From JAJTFW01 sp046330075 (lineage in GTDB: Bacteria > Bacteroidota > Bacteroidia > AKYH767-A > OLB10), in NCBI GenBank assembly GCA_046330075.1, contig JAXLTL010000004.1:195130-259129 (forward strand): 64,000 nt of DNA, read 5' to 3'. Below the pieces are notes generated by a model. That model searched no databases. It saw nothing but the letters and a program-made list of their open reading frames with translations, and was not told the origin of the DNA. A program made the translations under genes and the position numbers. Shown here piece by piece: positions 16,806-25,358 of the stretch; position 1 is the first letter of the stretch; the number at the start of each line of letters is the position of its first letter.

Positions 16806-17584
16806 AGCAACGGAGCGATCAGGTCAGAGCCAAGAAGTTTCTCGGGCAACATTTTCTAACCGACGAGCAGGTAGCGAAAGATATCGTAGCTGCGTTAACG
16901 TTACCCGAAGATACGGATACGGTGCTGGAGATTGGTCCGGGCATGGGTGTGCTCACAAAATACCTCCTCGAAGAAAAAAGCTATACCACCTGGGCTGTAG
17001 AACTCGACCGTGAATCGGTGCCGTATTTGCTTGCGCATTATCCGCAACTCAACGGGCGACTCATTGAAGGTGATTTTCTCAAACTTGATCTTGAACAACT
17101 CTTTCCCGGAAAATTCGCCATCATCGGGAATTTTCCGTATAATATTTCTTCGCAGATTCTTTTTCGAATCCTTGAGATGAAAGAGCGAGTGCCTGTGATG
17201 GTGGGCATGTTTCAGAAAGAAGTCGCGGAGCGAATCGCTTCTCCTCCCGGCAACAGAGATTATGGCATTCTCAGCGTTTTGCTGCAGCCATGGTACGATA
17301 TCGATTATCTCTTTACCGTGCACGAGCATCAGTTTGATCCGCCACCGAGGGTAAAGTCGGCCATTCTCTCCATGCGGAGGAATAAACGCACCGAACTCGG
17401 CTGTGATGAAGTGTTTTTTAAAAAGGTGATCAAGCAGGGATTCAGCCAGCGCAGAAAAACTTTACGCAATGCACTTAAGCCACTGCTACCGAAGGATGCC
17501 TCTCATATTCCGTATCTCGATCTGCGGGCAGAAGCACTGGGATGGGAGCAGTTTGTGGAATTGGCGAACCTGCTTAGCCACTGA
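16802..17584 (+). CDS. rsmA: 16S rRNA (adenine1518/1519-N6)-dimethyltransferase
   Basis: 260 residues. It dimethylates two adjacent adenines in the 3' hairpin of 16S rRNA during 30S assembly. KKFLGQHFLTD at 11-21, the SAM loop EIGPGMGVLT at 43-52 and the catalytic NFPYNISSQI at 110-119 identify the family, and the C-terminal helical domain contains FSQRRKTLRNALK. The start is fixed by the ATGA overlap with the DUF4286 gene. The stop codon TGA lies inside the first arm of an intergenic hairpin repeat (17581-17639), which may serve as the transcript end. Loss of this enzyme is known to give kasugamycin resistance. Confidence 0.96.
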   Translation: MKQRSDQVRAKKFLGQHFLTDEQVAKDIVAALTLPEDTDTVLEIGPGMGVLTKYLLEEKSYTTWAVELDRESVPYLLAHYPQLNGRLIEGDFLKLDLEQLFPGKFAIIGNFPYNISSQILFRILEMKERVPVMVGMFQKEVAERIASPPGNRDYGILSVLLQPWYDIDYLFTVHEHQFDPPPRVKSAILSMRRNKRTELGCDEVFFKKVIKQGFSQRRKTLRNALKPLLPKDASHIPYLDLRAEALGWEQFVELANLLSH

Positions 17585-17655
17585 TTTTTTATGAAGATTA
17601 TGATTGATTGTTCTGATCATAAGAAATCATAATAATCAGTTTAATCAGTGGCTGT
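17581..17655. repeat. Intergenic hairpin repeat at the 3' end of rsmA
   Basis: CTGATT (17581-17586) pairs with AATCAG (17634-17639), and ATTATGATT (17597-17605) with AATCATAAT (17625-17633). The tail TTTAATCAGTGGCTG is the one seen after the hairpins at 55965 and 58391. The left arm includes the rsmA stop codon. It is probably transcribed and folds at the mRNA 3' end. Confidence 0.7.
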
Positions 17656-17785
17656 TTAACGGTTGTAACGATAATCTTGATCATAATGCAATCCGGCTCA
17701 AAAATTTGGTTTTGGTAATCACTCTATTGTAACGGAAGGTTCCGTTGGGTAAAAATCTTTTCTAATTTCAGATTGTTAAGCAATC

Positions 17786-18796
17786 ATGCCACTCGTAGAA
17801 GTCACAAAACAAGGTTTGTATTGTCCGCAGGCGGATGTGTACATTGATCCCTGGCGGAAGGTGTCAAAGGCAATCATCACGCATGCGCATGCTGATCATG
17901 CGCGGGGAGGGATGGGACTCTACATTGCGCAGGAACATTCAGTCCCTTTGCTGAAATCCCGTTTGGGGAAGATTCAGGCGCAGGGGTATAGTTACGGCAC
18001 CAGCTTTTATTGCAATGGAGTGCGGTTTTCTTTTCATCCTGCGGGACACGTACCCGGCTCTGCTCAGGTAAGGATTGAGTACAAAGGCGAAGTATGGGTA
18101 GCATCCGGTGATTATAAAGTGGAAGATGATGGATTGAGCGTACCCTTTGAAGTTGTGAAATGCCATAAGTTTATTACCGAGTCAACGTTTGGTTTGCCAA
18201 TTTACCGCTGGATGTCGCAGGAGAAAGTGTTCGGTGAACTCAACGATTGGTGGACAACGAATGCCGAAGAAGGCGTAGTGTCGGTGATGGTGGGATATAG
18301 CCTGGGCAAGGCGCAGCGCATTTTGCACCATCTTGATGATTCCATCGGTCCCATCATCGTTCATCCTGCAATCCACGACATGAACGATGATATCCGCGCC
18401 TTTGCTCCGCAGTTAAAACAAGCTACCAAGTGGACGAAAGGTATAAATCCGGAGCAACACCGGAATGCGATGATATTGATTCCGCCCGGAGCGCACGAGG
18501 CCAACTGGCTTGAGAAATTTCGCCCATACTCGATTGGTTTTGCTTCCGGCTGGATGAATCTGCGCGGTGCCAACCGTTGGGACCTCGCAGATCGTGGATT
18601 TGTGATCAGCGATCACGCCGACTGGCCGGGATTGCTCTCGGCGATTAAAGCTACGGAAGCGGAAGAGATTTACGTTACACACGGCTATACGGAAACGTTA
18701 GTCCGCTATTTGAATGATCAAGGCGTTAATGCCATGGAACTGGAGACGCTCTACGAAGGCGATGAGGCCGAAGCGAGAGCATTTATGCAACATTGA
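17786..18796 (+). CDS. Ligase-associated DNA exonuclease (metallo-beta-lactamase/beta-CASP fold)
   Basis: 336 residues, no signal peptide. The metal site motif HAHADH is at 33-38, with further histidines in FHPAGHVPGSAQ, a SGDYK strand and ISDHADW, VTHGYTE toward the C-terminus. This is the Artemis/SNM1-like nuclease group that TIGRFAMs calls ligase-associated DNA exonuclease. It opens a four-gene cluster with an ATP-dependent ligase, a DEXH helicase and PdeM, joined by 1 bp overlaps. A role in end processing in double-strand-break or crosslink repair is the accepted guess from context. Stop and ligase start overlap as TGATG. Confidence 0.93.
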   Translation: MPLVEVTKQGLYCPQADVYIDPWRKVSKAIITHAHADHARGGMGLYIAQEHSVPLLKSRLGKIQAQGYSYGTSFYCNGVRFSFHPAGHVPGSAQVRIEYKGEVWVASGDYKVEDDGLSVPFEVVKCHKFITESTFGLPIYRWMSQEKVFGELNDWWTTNAEEGVVSVMVGYSLGKAQRILHHLDDSIGPIIVHPAIHDMNDDIRAFAPQLKQATKWTKGINPEQHRNAMILIPPGAHEANWLEKFRPYSIGFASGWMNLRGANRWDLADRGFVISDHADWPGLLSAIKATEAEEIYVTHGYTETLVRYLNDQGVNAMELETLYEGDEAEARAFMQH

Positions 18797-20364
18797 TGAA
18801 AGCTTTCGCCGAATTATATCGCCGTTTGGAATATGCCCGTTCTCCTGAAAAGAAAGCGGAGCTGTTGATGCGCTTTCTGGAGAATGCGAAAGATGATGAT
18901 AAGCTCTGGGCGATTGCGATCTTCAGCGGAAAGAAAGTGCGCAGCGGGGTGTCGGTGAATCTCCTTCGGGAATTTGCACTTCAGGTGTCTGAAATCGAAG
19001 AGTGGTTGTTCGATGAATGTTATGCACGGGTCGGGGATCTGGCAGAGACGATTTCGCTGATTCTCCCGGCGCCGAATCAGGAGCATGGGCGAACACTCGC
19101 CGAAACCTTGCGTCTCATGCGCGAAGTGGAGAAAGCGGAGGTGGAAGAGAAATGCAAAGTGGTGGTAGGTGCCTGGGATGCGATGGAAACTTTTGAGCGT
19201 TTTGTTTTTAACCGGTTGCTTACAGCCGGACTTCGTCAACGGCTGCCGAGGAAGATCATCTGCAAAGCTGTGGCGATGCATACCGGTATTTCGGAGAAAA
19301 CAATTGCACACCGCTTGTCCGGCGAGTGGACACCGTATCGTATTTCATACGAAGAGTTGGTGCTGACTCCGCATGCGGATGAGCATCTTTCTACTCCTTA
19401 TCCGTTCTGCAAAGCAGAGAAATTGCCGGCAGATCCGGATGCGTTAGGAGAAGCGGGTGATTGGCTGGCAGAATGGAAATGGGAGGGTATCCGCGGACAA
19501 TTGATCAAACGCGGCGGCAAAGTATATTTATGGAGCAAGGAAGGGGAACTGGTGACAGATAAGTTTCCGGAGATTGATTCATCCATGGCGAATTGGCCCG
19601 ATGGTACCGTCATCGATGGCGAGATCATGGGTTTCCGCGAAGGACGTCCCATGACCTTACTGCAATTGCAGTCGAGGTTAAACCGGAAGAATATCGATAA
19701 AAAAGTATTGCAGGAGATTCCGGCAGTTTTCATGGCCTTCGATCTGCTGGAAGATAACGGTGCGGATGTCCGTCAATTACCACTTATCGAACGTCGAAAA
19801 CGCTTGTCGAAATTGCTGGATAAATGCCAGGGTGAAGCATTGATGCTTTCGGAAGTGGTTCCGTTCAAGTCGTGGAAGCAGTTGCGGGAGACCCGTCGTT
19901 CGGGCATTGCCTTGGGTAGTGAAGGGCTGATGTTGAAGCGGGCAGCATGTTTTTATGAGAGCGGCAGTTGGTTCAAGTGGAAGTTTGAACAGCATACAAT
20001 TGATGCGGTGCTGATCTATGCGCAGGCGGGTCCGAGGAGTGGTGCTGCGAAGTATTCTGAATACACCTTTGGACTCTGGAGCGGGGAGTTGCTGGTGCCA
20101 GTCGCCAAAGCCATCACGGGATTGTCGAATGCAGAAGTTAGGGAGATAGATGAGTTTGTTCGGAATAATACAAAGGAGAAATTTGGTCCGGTTCGAAGTA
20201 TCACAGCAGAGCTGGTGTTTGAGATTGCTTTTGAAGCTGTTGAGTTCAGTACACGGCATAAATCAGGGGTTACCGTTCGTGCTCCGAAAATTCTGAAGTG
20301 GAAAACAGCGGCGAAGCCCGAAGAAGCTCATTCGCTGGATGATTTAAAGAAGATGATCCGCTGA
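18796..20364 (+). CDS. ATP-dependent DNA ligase, bacterial repair-cluster type
   Basis: 522 residues from the ATG inside the TGATG overlap; a TTG codon directly before it is the alternative start. The N-terminal about 200 residues form the helical DNA-binding domain. The adenylation motif I is LAEWKWEGIRGQ with the nucleophile K228. Motif III is in VIDGEIMGF, motif IV in GSEGLMLKR and motif V in WFKWKFEQHTIDAVLI. The OB-fold ends the protein. Most ligases have KxDG in motif I; here the third position is Glu (KWEG), a conservative change. The enzyme seals nicks in the repair cassette and is separate from NAD-dependent LigA. Confidence 0.94.
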   Translation: MKAFAELYRRLEYARSPEKKAELLMRFLENAKDDDKLWAIAIFSGKKVRSGVSVNLLREFALQVSEIEEWLFDECYARVGDLAETISLILPAPNQEHGRTLAETLRLMREVEKAEVEEKCKVVVGAWDAMETFERFVFNRLLTAGLRQRLPRKIICKAVAMHTGISEKTIAHRLSGEWTPYRISYEELVLTPHADEHLSTPYPFCKAEKLPADPDALGEAGDWLAEWKWEGIRGQLIKRGGKVYLWSKEGELVTDKFPEIDSSMANWPDGTVIDGEIMGFREGRPMTLLQLQSRLNRKNIDKKVLQEIPAVFMAFDLLEDNGADVRQLPLIERRKRLSKLLDKCQGEALMLSEVVPFKSWKQLRETRRSGIALGSEGLMLKRAACFYESGSWFKWKFEQHTIDAVLIYAQAGPRSGAAKYSEYTFGLWSGELLVPVAKAITGLSNAEVREIDEFVRNNTKEKFGPVRSITAELVFEIAFEAVEFSTRHKSGVTVRAPKILKWKTAAKPEEAHSLDDLKKMIR

Positions 20365-22838
20365 TGGGACGGGTGAAGAAAATAGCACCGGAACAGATGG
20401 AAGTGGCGGAGGCGGCTTTCACTACGTTTTATGCTGAGAAAAACTGGTCGCCATTTCCTTTTCAGCGGGAAGTATTTGATTGCTTTTTTGCCGGCTATTC
20501 AGGATTGCTGAACGCACCAACAGGTAGCGGTAAGACCTATGCGTTAGGTCTGCCGGTTTTGGCGCAGGCGCTGATGCTGCAACATGCCGGGACGCTTCCG
20601 AAAGGATTGAAAGCGATCTGGATCACGCCCATCCGTGCACTCGCCCCCGAGATCGAAACGAGCCTGAAAACAGCCTGCGAAATTCTCGGCCTCGATTGGA
20701 GAGTGGAAAACCGGACCGGGGATACCTCTTCCAAAGACCGTGCGCGGCAGAAAAAGAGTCCGCCGGATTTCCTGATCACTACTCCCGAAAGCCTGCATAT
20801 CCTGTTGTCTCAAAAAGGCAGTAAGGAACTCTTCGGTAACCTGCAGTGCATCGTCGCCGATGAATGGCATGAATTGCTCAGTACAAAACGGGGTGTGCAG
20901 CTGGAACTGACCTTGTCGCGGTTGCGGACCTTGGCGCCCGGACTCCGCACCTGGGGCATCTCCGCCACCATCGGTAATCTGGAAGAAGCCGCCACAGTAT
21001 TACTCGGCCTGAACCCTCCGCCGTACAAGCTCATCCGTACCGATATTGAAAAGAAAACAGAAGTTGTGACGCTCCTGCCGGAGGAAATCGACCGTTATCC
21101 TTGGGCGGGACATCTCGGTCTGAAGATGCTGCCGGCTTTGATTCCGATCATTAACGGATCTGCCTCCACGTTAGTGTTTACCAATACCCGGGGACAGGCC
21201 GAAATCTGGTATCAGTCACTGTTGAATGCCTATCCTGACTGGGCCGGACAAATGGCCTTGCACCATGGCTCCCTTGACGGTGCTACACGCGCCTGGGTCG
21301 AGAATGCGCTGCACGAAGGAAAATTAAAACTGGTCGTCTGTACTTCGTCGCTGGATCTGGGTGTGGATTTTCGTCCGGTAGAGACTGTAGTGCAAATTGG
21401 AAGTCCGAAAGGCGTTTCGAGGTTTGCACAACGGGCGGGCCGCAGCGGACATCGTCCGGGAGAAACCAGCAGGATTTATCTTCTGCCCACCAACGCTCTT
21501 GAACTCATAGAAGCAGCGGGCATGAAAGAAGCATTGAAGCGAAAACTGTTTGAAGAACGCCCACCGGTGTATCGTGCCTTCGATGTGCTGGTGCAATACC
21601 TTGTAACACTGGCGGTGGGAGATGGATTTTATCCCGATGAAATCCGTAAAGAAGTGTCGCAGACGTTTTGTTACTCCACCTTCAGCGACGACGAGTGGCG
21701 GCAGGTATTGCAGTTCATCACCACCGGCGGCGATACGCTGAAAGCCTACTCTGAATTTTCGAAAGTTCAGGTGGTGGAGGGGAAGTTTGTTGTTGAAGAT
21801 AAAAGGACAGCTATGCGTCACCGTTTGTCGATTGGTACCATTGCCAGTGAGATCAGTATGTCGGTAACACTGATGAACGGAAAGAAGCTCGGAAATATTG
21901 AAGAATATTTTATCTCGAAGATTAATCCCGGCGATGTCTTTGTGTATGCCGGACAAATGCTCGAACTGGTGCAGGTGCGTGGTACGCAGGCCATCGTCAG
22001 AAAGACAACGCGTAAGTCGAAGGTGGTACCCAGCTGGAACGGCGGACGCATGCCGCTGAGCAATCAGATCTCTGCGCTTATCCGTGAAAAACTCAGCGAT
22101 TATGCCGATGGGGATATTACCGATGTGGAAATGGAAAAGCTGGTGCCATTGCTCGAGTTACAGCGCGAACGCTCAGCCGTACCCCGCGAAAAGGAATTAC
22201 TCGTTGAGGTTTTTCATTCCGACGAAGGCCATCATTATCTCTTCTATCCTTTCGAAGGAAGACTGGTGCATGAAGGGATGGCGATGTTATTAGCTTACCG
22301 GTTGACACAACTCCATCCGGCGAGTTTTAGTCTGGGCATGAACGACTACGGCTTCGAACTGCTCACCGACAGCGATGTCGATTTCAGTGCATACATCAAC
22401 GAGTCATTGTTTGGTACAGAAAACCTCACGACCGATATCTACGCCAGCACCAACTACACCGAAATTGCTCGCCGGCGATTCAGGGACATCGCTTCTATTG
22501 CCGGACTTCTTTTCAAGGGATTTCCGAAAAAGCAACAGAAGACACGGCATCTTCAGGCGAACTCCAATTTGTTTTATGAAGTCTTCGCCGATTATGATCC
22601 TGATAACTTCCTGCTACGGCAATCACTCGAAGAAGCATTGATGTATCAGCTCGAAGAAACGCGTCTGAGGATCGCATTGAAGCGGATGCAAAAGCAACAA
22701 CTGCTCCTGTTTGAAATTGATCAGCCTACGCCATTTTCTTTTCCGATACTCGTGGATTCAATGATGCGGGGAAAACTCACCAATGAATCACTGGAAGACA
22801 GGGTAAAGCGGATGATCGCTCATATGCAGGAAGGATAA
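20364..22838 (+). CDS. Ligase-associated DEXH-box DNA helicase (Lhr-like)
   Basis: 824 residues. Walker A is APTGSGKT at 51-58, motif Ia/Ib in WITPIRALAPEI, motif II is DEWHEL, motif III WGISATIGN, motif V in CTSSLDLGVDF and motif VI in QRAGRSGHRPGE. After the two RecA domains come a winged helix and a long Lhr-type C-terminal domain, including an RxxPxWNGGRMPLS-like stretch. Lhr helicases translocate 3'-5' on single-stranded DNA. The start overlaps the ligase stop by one base (TGATG). It should supply unwinding for the adjacent exonuclease and ligase. Confidence 0.95.
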   Translation: MGRVKKIAPEQMEVAEAAFTTFYAEKNWSPFPFQREVFDCFFAGYSGLLNAPTGSGKTYALGLPVLAQALMLQHAGTLPKGLKAIWITPIRALAPEIETSLKTACEILGLDWRVENRTGDTSSKDRARQKKSPPDFLITTPESLHILLSQKGSKELFGNLQCIVADEWHELLSTKRGVQLELTLSRLRTLAPGLRTWGISATIGNLEEAATVLLGLNPPPYKLIRTDIEKKTEVVTLLPEEIDRYPWAGHLGLKMLPALIPIINGSASTLVFTNTRGQAEIWYQSLLNAYPDWAGQMALHHGSLDGATRAWVENALHEGKLKLVVCTSSLDLGVDFRPVETVVQIGSPKGVSRFAQRAGRSGHRPGETSRIYLLPTNALELIEAAGMKEALKRKLFEERPPVYRAFDVLVQYLVTLAVGDGFYPDEIRKEVSQTFCYSTFSDDEWRQVLQFITTGGDTLKAYSEFSKVQVVEGKFVVEDKRTAMRHRLSIGTIASEISMSVTLMNGKKLGNIEEYFISKINPGDVFVYAGQMLELVQVRGTQAIVRKTTRKSKVVPSWNGGRMPLSNQISALIREKLSDYADGDITDVEMEKLVPLLELQRERSAVPREKELLVEVFHSDEGHHYLFYPFEGRLVHEGMAMLLAYRLTQLHPASFSLGMNDYGFELLTDSDVDFSAYINESLFGTENLTTDIYASTNYTEIARRRFRDIASIAGLLFKGFPKKQQKTRHLQANSNLFYEVFADYDPDNFLLRQSLEEALMYQLEETRLRIALKRMQKQQLLLFEIDQPTPFSFPILVDSMMRGKLTNESLEDRVKRMIAHMQEG

Positions 22839-22854
22839 ACTATTTTTGAGGGCG

Positions 22855-23535
22855 ATGATCGAATTACAGGAATATGCATCCGTCACCATCGGCGAAGAAA
22901 CACTCTTCCTGATGCCCGATCGTGCGCTCTGGTGGCCATCGCGGAAGCAACTCATCATCGCTGACCTTCATCTTGGCAAAGCATCTCATTTCAATCGTCA
23001 CGGTTCCGTATTACCGAACACCCCTGCTGTGCGTGATTTGCAGAAACTGCATCTCCTCTGCGAACTGCTGCATGCGCAATCTCTGTTGGTGTTAGGCGAT
23101 CTCTTTCACTCCGAATACAACAATGAATTCGAGTTGCTGAAAATTTTCAAGTCGAATTTTCCGGCGTTGCTGCTGGAAGTCGTGAAGGGGAATCATGATA
23201 TTTTAACAAACGCCGACTATCAATCAGCAGGAATCATCCTTCATGAACAATACCTCGAAGACGGACCCTTTGCGTTTGTGCATGATCCGCTCGAAGTGAA
23301 GCATGAAACAAAATATCTCATTGGCGGACACATTCATCCTGGCGTTGTGCTCCACGGCAAAGCGCGGCAACATGCCCGACTGCCCTGCTTTTATTTCACG
23401 GAGAAGTATGCTGTTCTTCCTGCGTTCGGTGCGCTCACCGGACTTCATGCGCTTCGACGTCAGCATAAGGAGGATCGCATTTTTGCCTTGGTTGGGGAGA
23501 AGGTGGTGGAGTTGAATTCCGGTAAAAGCGGATAA
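22855..23535 (+). CDS. pdeM: Ligase-associated DNA damage response phosphoesterase PdeM
   Basis: 226 residues from the ATG at 22855; a TTG three codons earlier is possible. It is a calcineurin-like metallophosphoesterase with the full metal set: IIADLHLGKASHFN, LVLGDLFHSE, VVKGNHD, FVHDPLE and IGGHIHPGV. In the accepted scheme this is the fourth member of the Exo-Lig-Lhr-Pde cluster and is thought to act on DNA ends or on a nucleotide by-product. It follows the helicase by 16 bp and ends the operon. The spacer after it holds the hipB operator. Confidence 0.92.
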   Translation: MIELQEYASVTIGEETLFLMPDRALWWPSRKQLIIADLHLGKASHFNRHGSVLPNTPAVRDLQKLHLLCELLHAQSLLVLGDLFHSEYNNEFELLKIFKSNFPALLLEVVKGNHDILTNADYQSAGIILHEQYLEDGPFAFVHDPLEVKHETKYLIGGHIHPGVVLHGKARQHARLPCFYFTEKYAVLPAFGALTGLHALRRQHKEDRIFALVGEKVVELNSGKSG

Positions 23536-23581
23536 ATTGCGAAGAAATATTTCTGTAATAATCAATAATTATGTATTGTAA

Positions 23582-23620
23582 ATCAGTCATTAATGGCTTT
23601 TAATGCTATTAATGACTGAT
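23582..23620. promoter_or_regulatory. Probable HipB operator: perfect 13-bp inverted repeat
   Basis: ATCAGTCATTAAT (23582-23594) and ATTAATGACTGAT (23608-23620) are exact reverse complements around a 13-bp spacer. A TATATTTG box (23659-23666) lies 38 bp downstream and the hipB ATG 84 bp downstream. Autorepression by an XRE-type antitoxin bound to palindromes is established for hipBA. That this repeat is the site is inference. Confidence 0.65.
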
Positions 23621-23704
23621 AAATCATGCTAATATAAACTATTTCGTTTGTTTATTCGTATATTTGTGTGGTTAATCATTCGTTATAGTTAAATAATTCA
23701 TTTA

Positions 23705-24052
23705 ATGGCTGATATATCATACAGAAACTGGAGTTCAATGAGTGATAAAGCACTTGCCGAACACATTGGTCATTTCATCAAAACGAAACGCCTGGATCGC
23801 AACCAAACGCAGGAGCAATTAGCACATGCAGCAGGCATCAGCAGGTCCACTTTGAGTCTGTTAGAGAAAGGCGAAGTAGTTACGTTGGCCACGTTGTTAC
23901 AGGTGTTACGCGTGTTGGATCAATTGTCGGTGTTGGATGTGTTCACGATACATCCGGTAGTGAGTCCGATTCAGGTTGCTGAGATGGAACTGAAACTTCG
24001 AAAGCGTGCAAGAGGAAAAGATAATTCATCACCAACAACTTCAAGCTGGTAG
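23705..24052 (+). CDS. hipB: HipB-like XRE-family antitoxin/transcription regulator
   Basis: 115 residues. A helix-turn-helix domain runs from about 19 to 75 (IGHFIKTKRLDRNQTQEQLA, GISRSTLSLLEKGEVVTLATLLQVLRVL). The C-terminal tail is basic and low complexity (KLRKRARGKDNSS). It lies 3 bp before hipA on the same strand, the classic antitoxin-first order. It should bind HipA and repress the operon through the inverted repeat upstream. Codon use is ordinary for the window; the spacer before it is AT-rich. Confidence 0.88.
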   Translation: MADISYRNWSSMSDKALAEHIGHFIKTKRLDRNQTQEQLAHAAGISRSTLSLLEKGEVVTLATLLQVLRVLDQLSVLDVFTIHPVVSPIQVAEMELKLRKRARGKDNSSPTTSSW

Positions 24053-24055
24053 GTT

Positions 24056-25354
24056 GTGAATGCTGCTTTTGTTAAAATATGGAACGAAGTCGCCGGTGCT
24101 GTCCTCTGGGATGAGCAAACTGGTTATGCAACGTTTGAATACGATCAGAATTTTAAGAAGCTGATGTGGGAGCTTTCTCCATTAAGGATGCCTTTGACGG
24201 AGTCCCGATCAATCTATAGTTTTCCGGAGCTGCGAAGGGACCTGCGCACTGGATTTGATACATTCAAAGGATTGCCCGGATTGCTTGCAGATGTGTTGCC
24301 GGATAAATACGGAAATCAGCTGATCGAAACATGGTTGTCAGCACAGGGGCGAAATGGGATGAATCCCGTGGAGATGTTATGTTTTATCGGAACGCGGGGT
24401 ATGGGGGCCTTGGAGTTTGAACCGGTGGTGATGAAGGAGGGGAAGCGCTCGTTTTCGATAGAGGTGGATGAGTTGGTAGCAATTGCCACCCGGTTACTCG
24501 CAGAGCGGACCTCGTTTTCAGCCAATACCAAGAAGGAAGAGGAGCAGGCTATGCTGGATATTCTTAAAATCGGGACGTCTGCCGGTGGTGCGCGACCGAA
24601 GGCCGTGATAGCATTCAATGAAACAACCGGCGAAGTACGATCGGGTCAGGCTACGGCACCGAAGGGATTTGAGCATTGGCTGATCAAACTGGATGGTGTC
24701 AGCAATGTGCAGTTTGGTGAAGGAACCGGTTATGGTCGGGTGGAGATGGCCTACTATCTCATGGCGATCGATTGTGGCATTGAGATGATGCCTTCGCGGT
24801 TACTGGAGGAAAATGGTCGGGCTCATTTTATGACCAAACGATTTGACCGGGAAGATGGTGATGTGAAGCATCATATTCAAACGTTCTGTGCGTTGAAGCA
24901 TTTTGATTTTAATGAAGTGCTGAGTTTTAGTTATGAGCAGTTGTTTCAAACCATGCGGGAGCTGAAGCTGACCTATCCGGAAGCAGAACAGATGTTCCGC
25001 CGGATGGTGTTTAATGTGATGGCGCGGAATTGTGATGACCATACCAAGAATTTTTCTTTCCGGTTGAAGAAAGGCGGACGATGGGAGCTGGCTCCCGCGT
25101 ATGATGTTTGCCATGCTTACAAACCCGGACATCAATGGGTAAGTCAGCATGCACTCAGCATGAACGGAAAACGAACCGGTATCACGAAGGATGATCTGTT
25201 GCTGATCGGCAAATCTATTCAGTGCAAGCAGGCGACTTCCATCATTGATGAAACAGAAGCAGTTATTTTCAACTGGAAGAAATATGCAAAAGAAACCGGT
25301 GTTCCTGTAGCTCTTCGCAACGAAATCTTTGAGACGATAAAGAGCCGGCAGTAG
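24056..25354 (+). CDS. hipA: HipA-like serine/threonine kinase toxin
   Basis: 432 residues from a GTG start 3 bp after the hipB stop. The N-terminal subdomain has FEYDQNF and GLPGLLADVLPDKYGN. The kinase core has TSAGGARPKA (ATP loop), FEHWLIKLDG, FMTKRFDRE, the catalytic NVMARNCDDHTKNFSF and the metal-site LAPAYDVCHA. All expected HipA residues are visible, so it should be active; E. coli HipA phosphorylates glutamyl-tRNA synthetase and causes growth arrest. The target here is unknown. Its end is only 4 bp from the convergent TonB-receptor stop. A GTG start may help keep the toxin below the antitoxin. Confidence 0.92.
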   Translation: MNAAFVKIWNEVAGAVLWDEQTGYATFEYDQNFKKLMWELSPLRMPLTESRSIYSFPELRRDLRTGFDTFKGLPGLLADVLPDKYGNQLIETWLSAQGRNGMNPVEMLCFIGTRGMGALEFEPVVMKEGKRSFSIEVDELVAIATRLLAERTSFSANTKKEEEQAMLDILKIGTSAGGARPKAVIAFNETTGEVRSGQATAPKGFEHWLIKLDGVSNVQFGEGTGYGRVEMAYYLMAIDCGIEMMPSRLLEENGRAHFMTKRFDREDGDVKHHIQTFCALKHFDFNEVLSFSYEQLFQTMRELKLTYPEAEQMFRRMVFNVMARNCDDHTKNFSFRLKKGGRWELAPAYDVCHAYKPGHQWVSQHALSMNGKRTGITKDDLLLIGKSIQCKQATSIIDETEAVIFNWKKYAKETGVPVALRNEIFETIKSRQ

Positions 25355-25358
25355 TTTC

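Noticed and set aside
23536..25358. Defence island around hipBA
   Set aside because: No restriction-modification, CRISPR, abortive-infection or phage genes next to it; the neighbours are a repair operon and a nutrient receptor.
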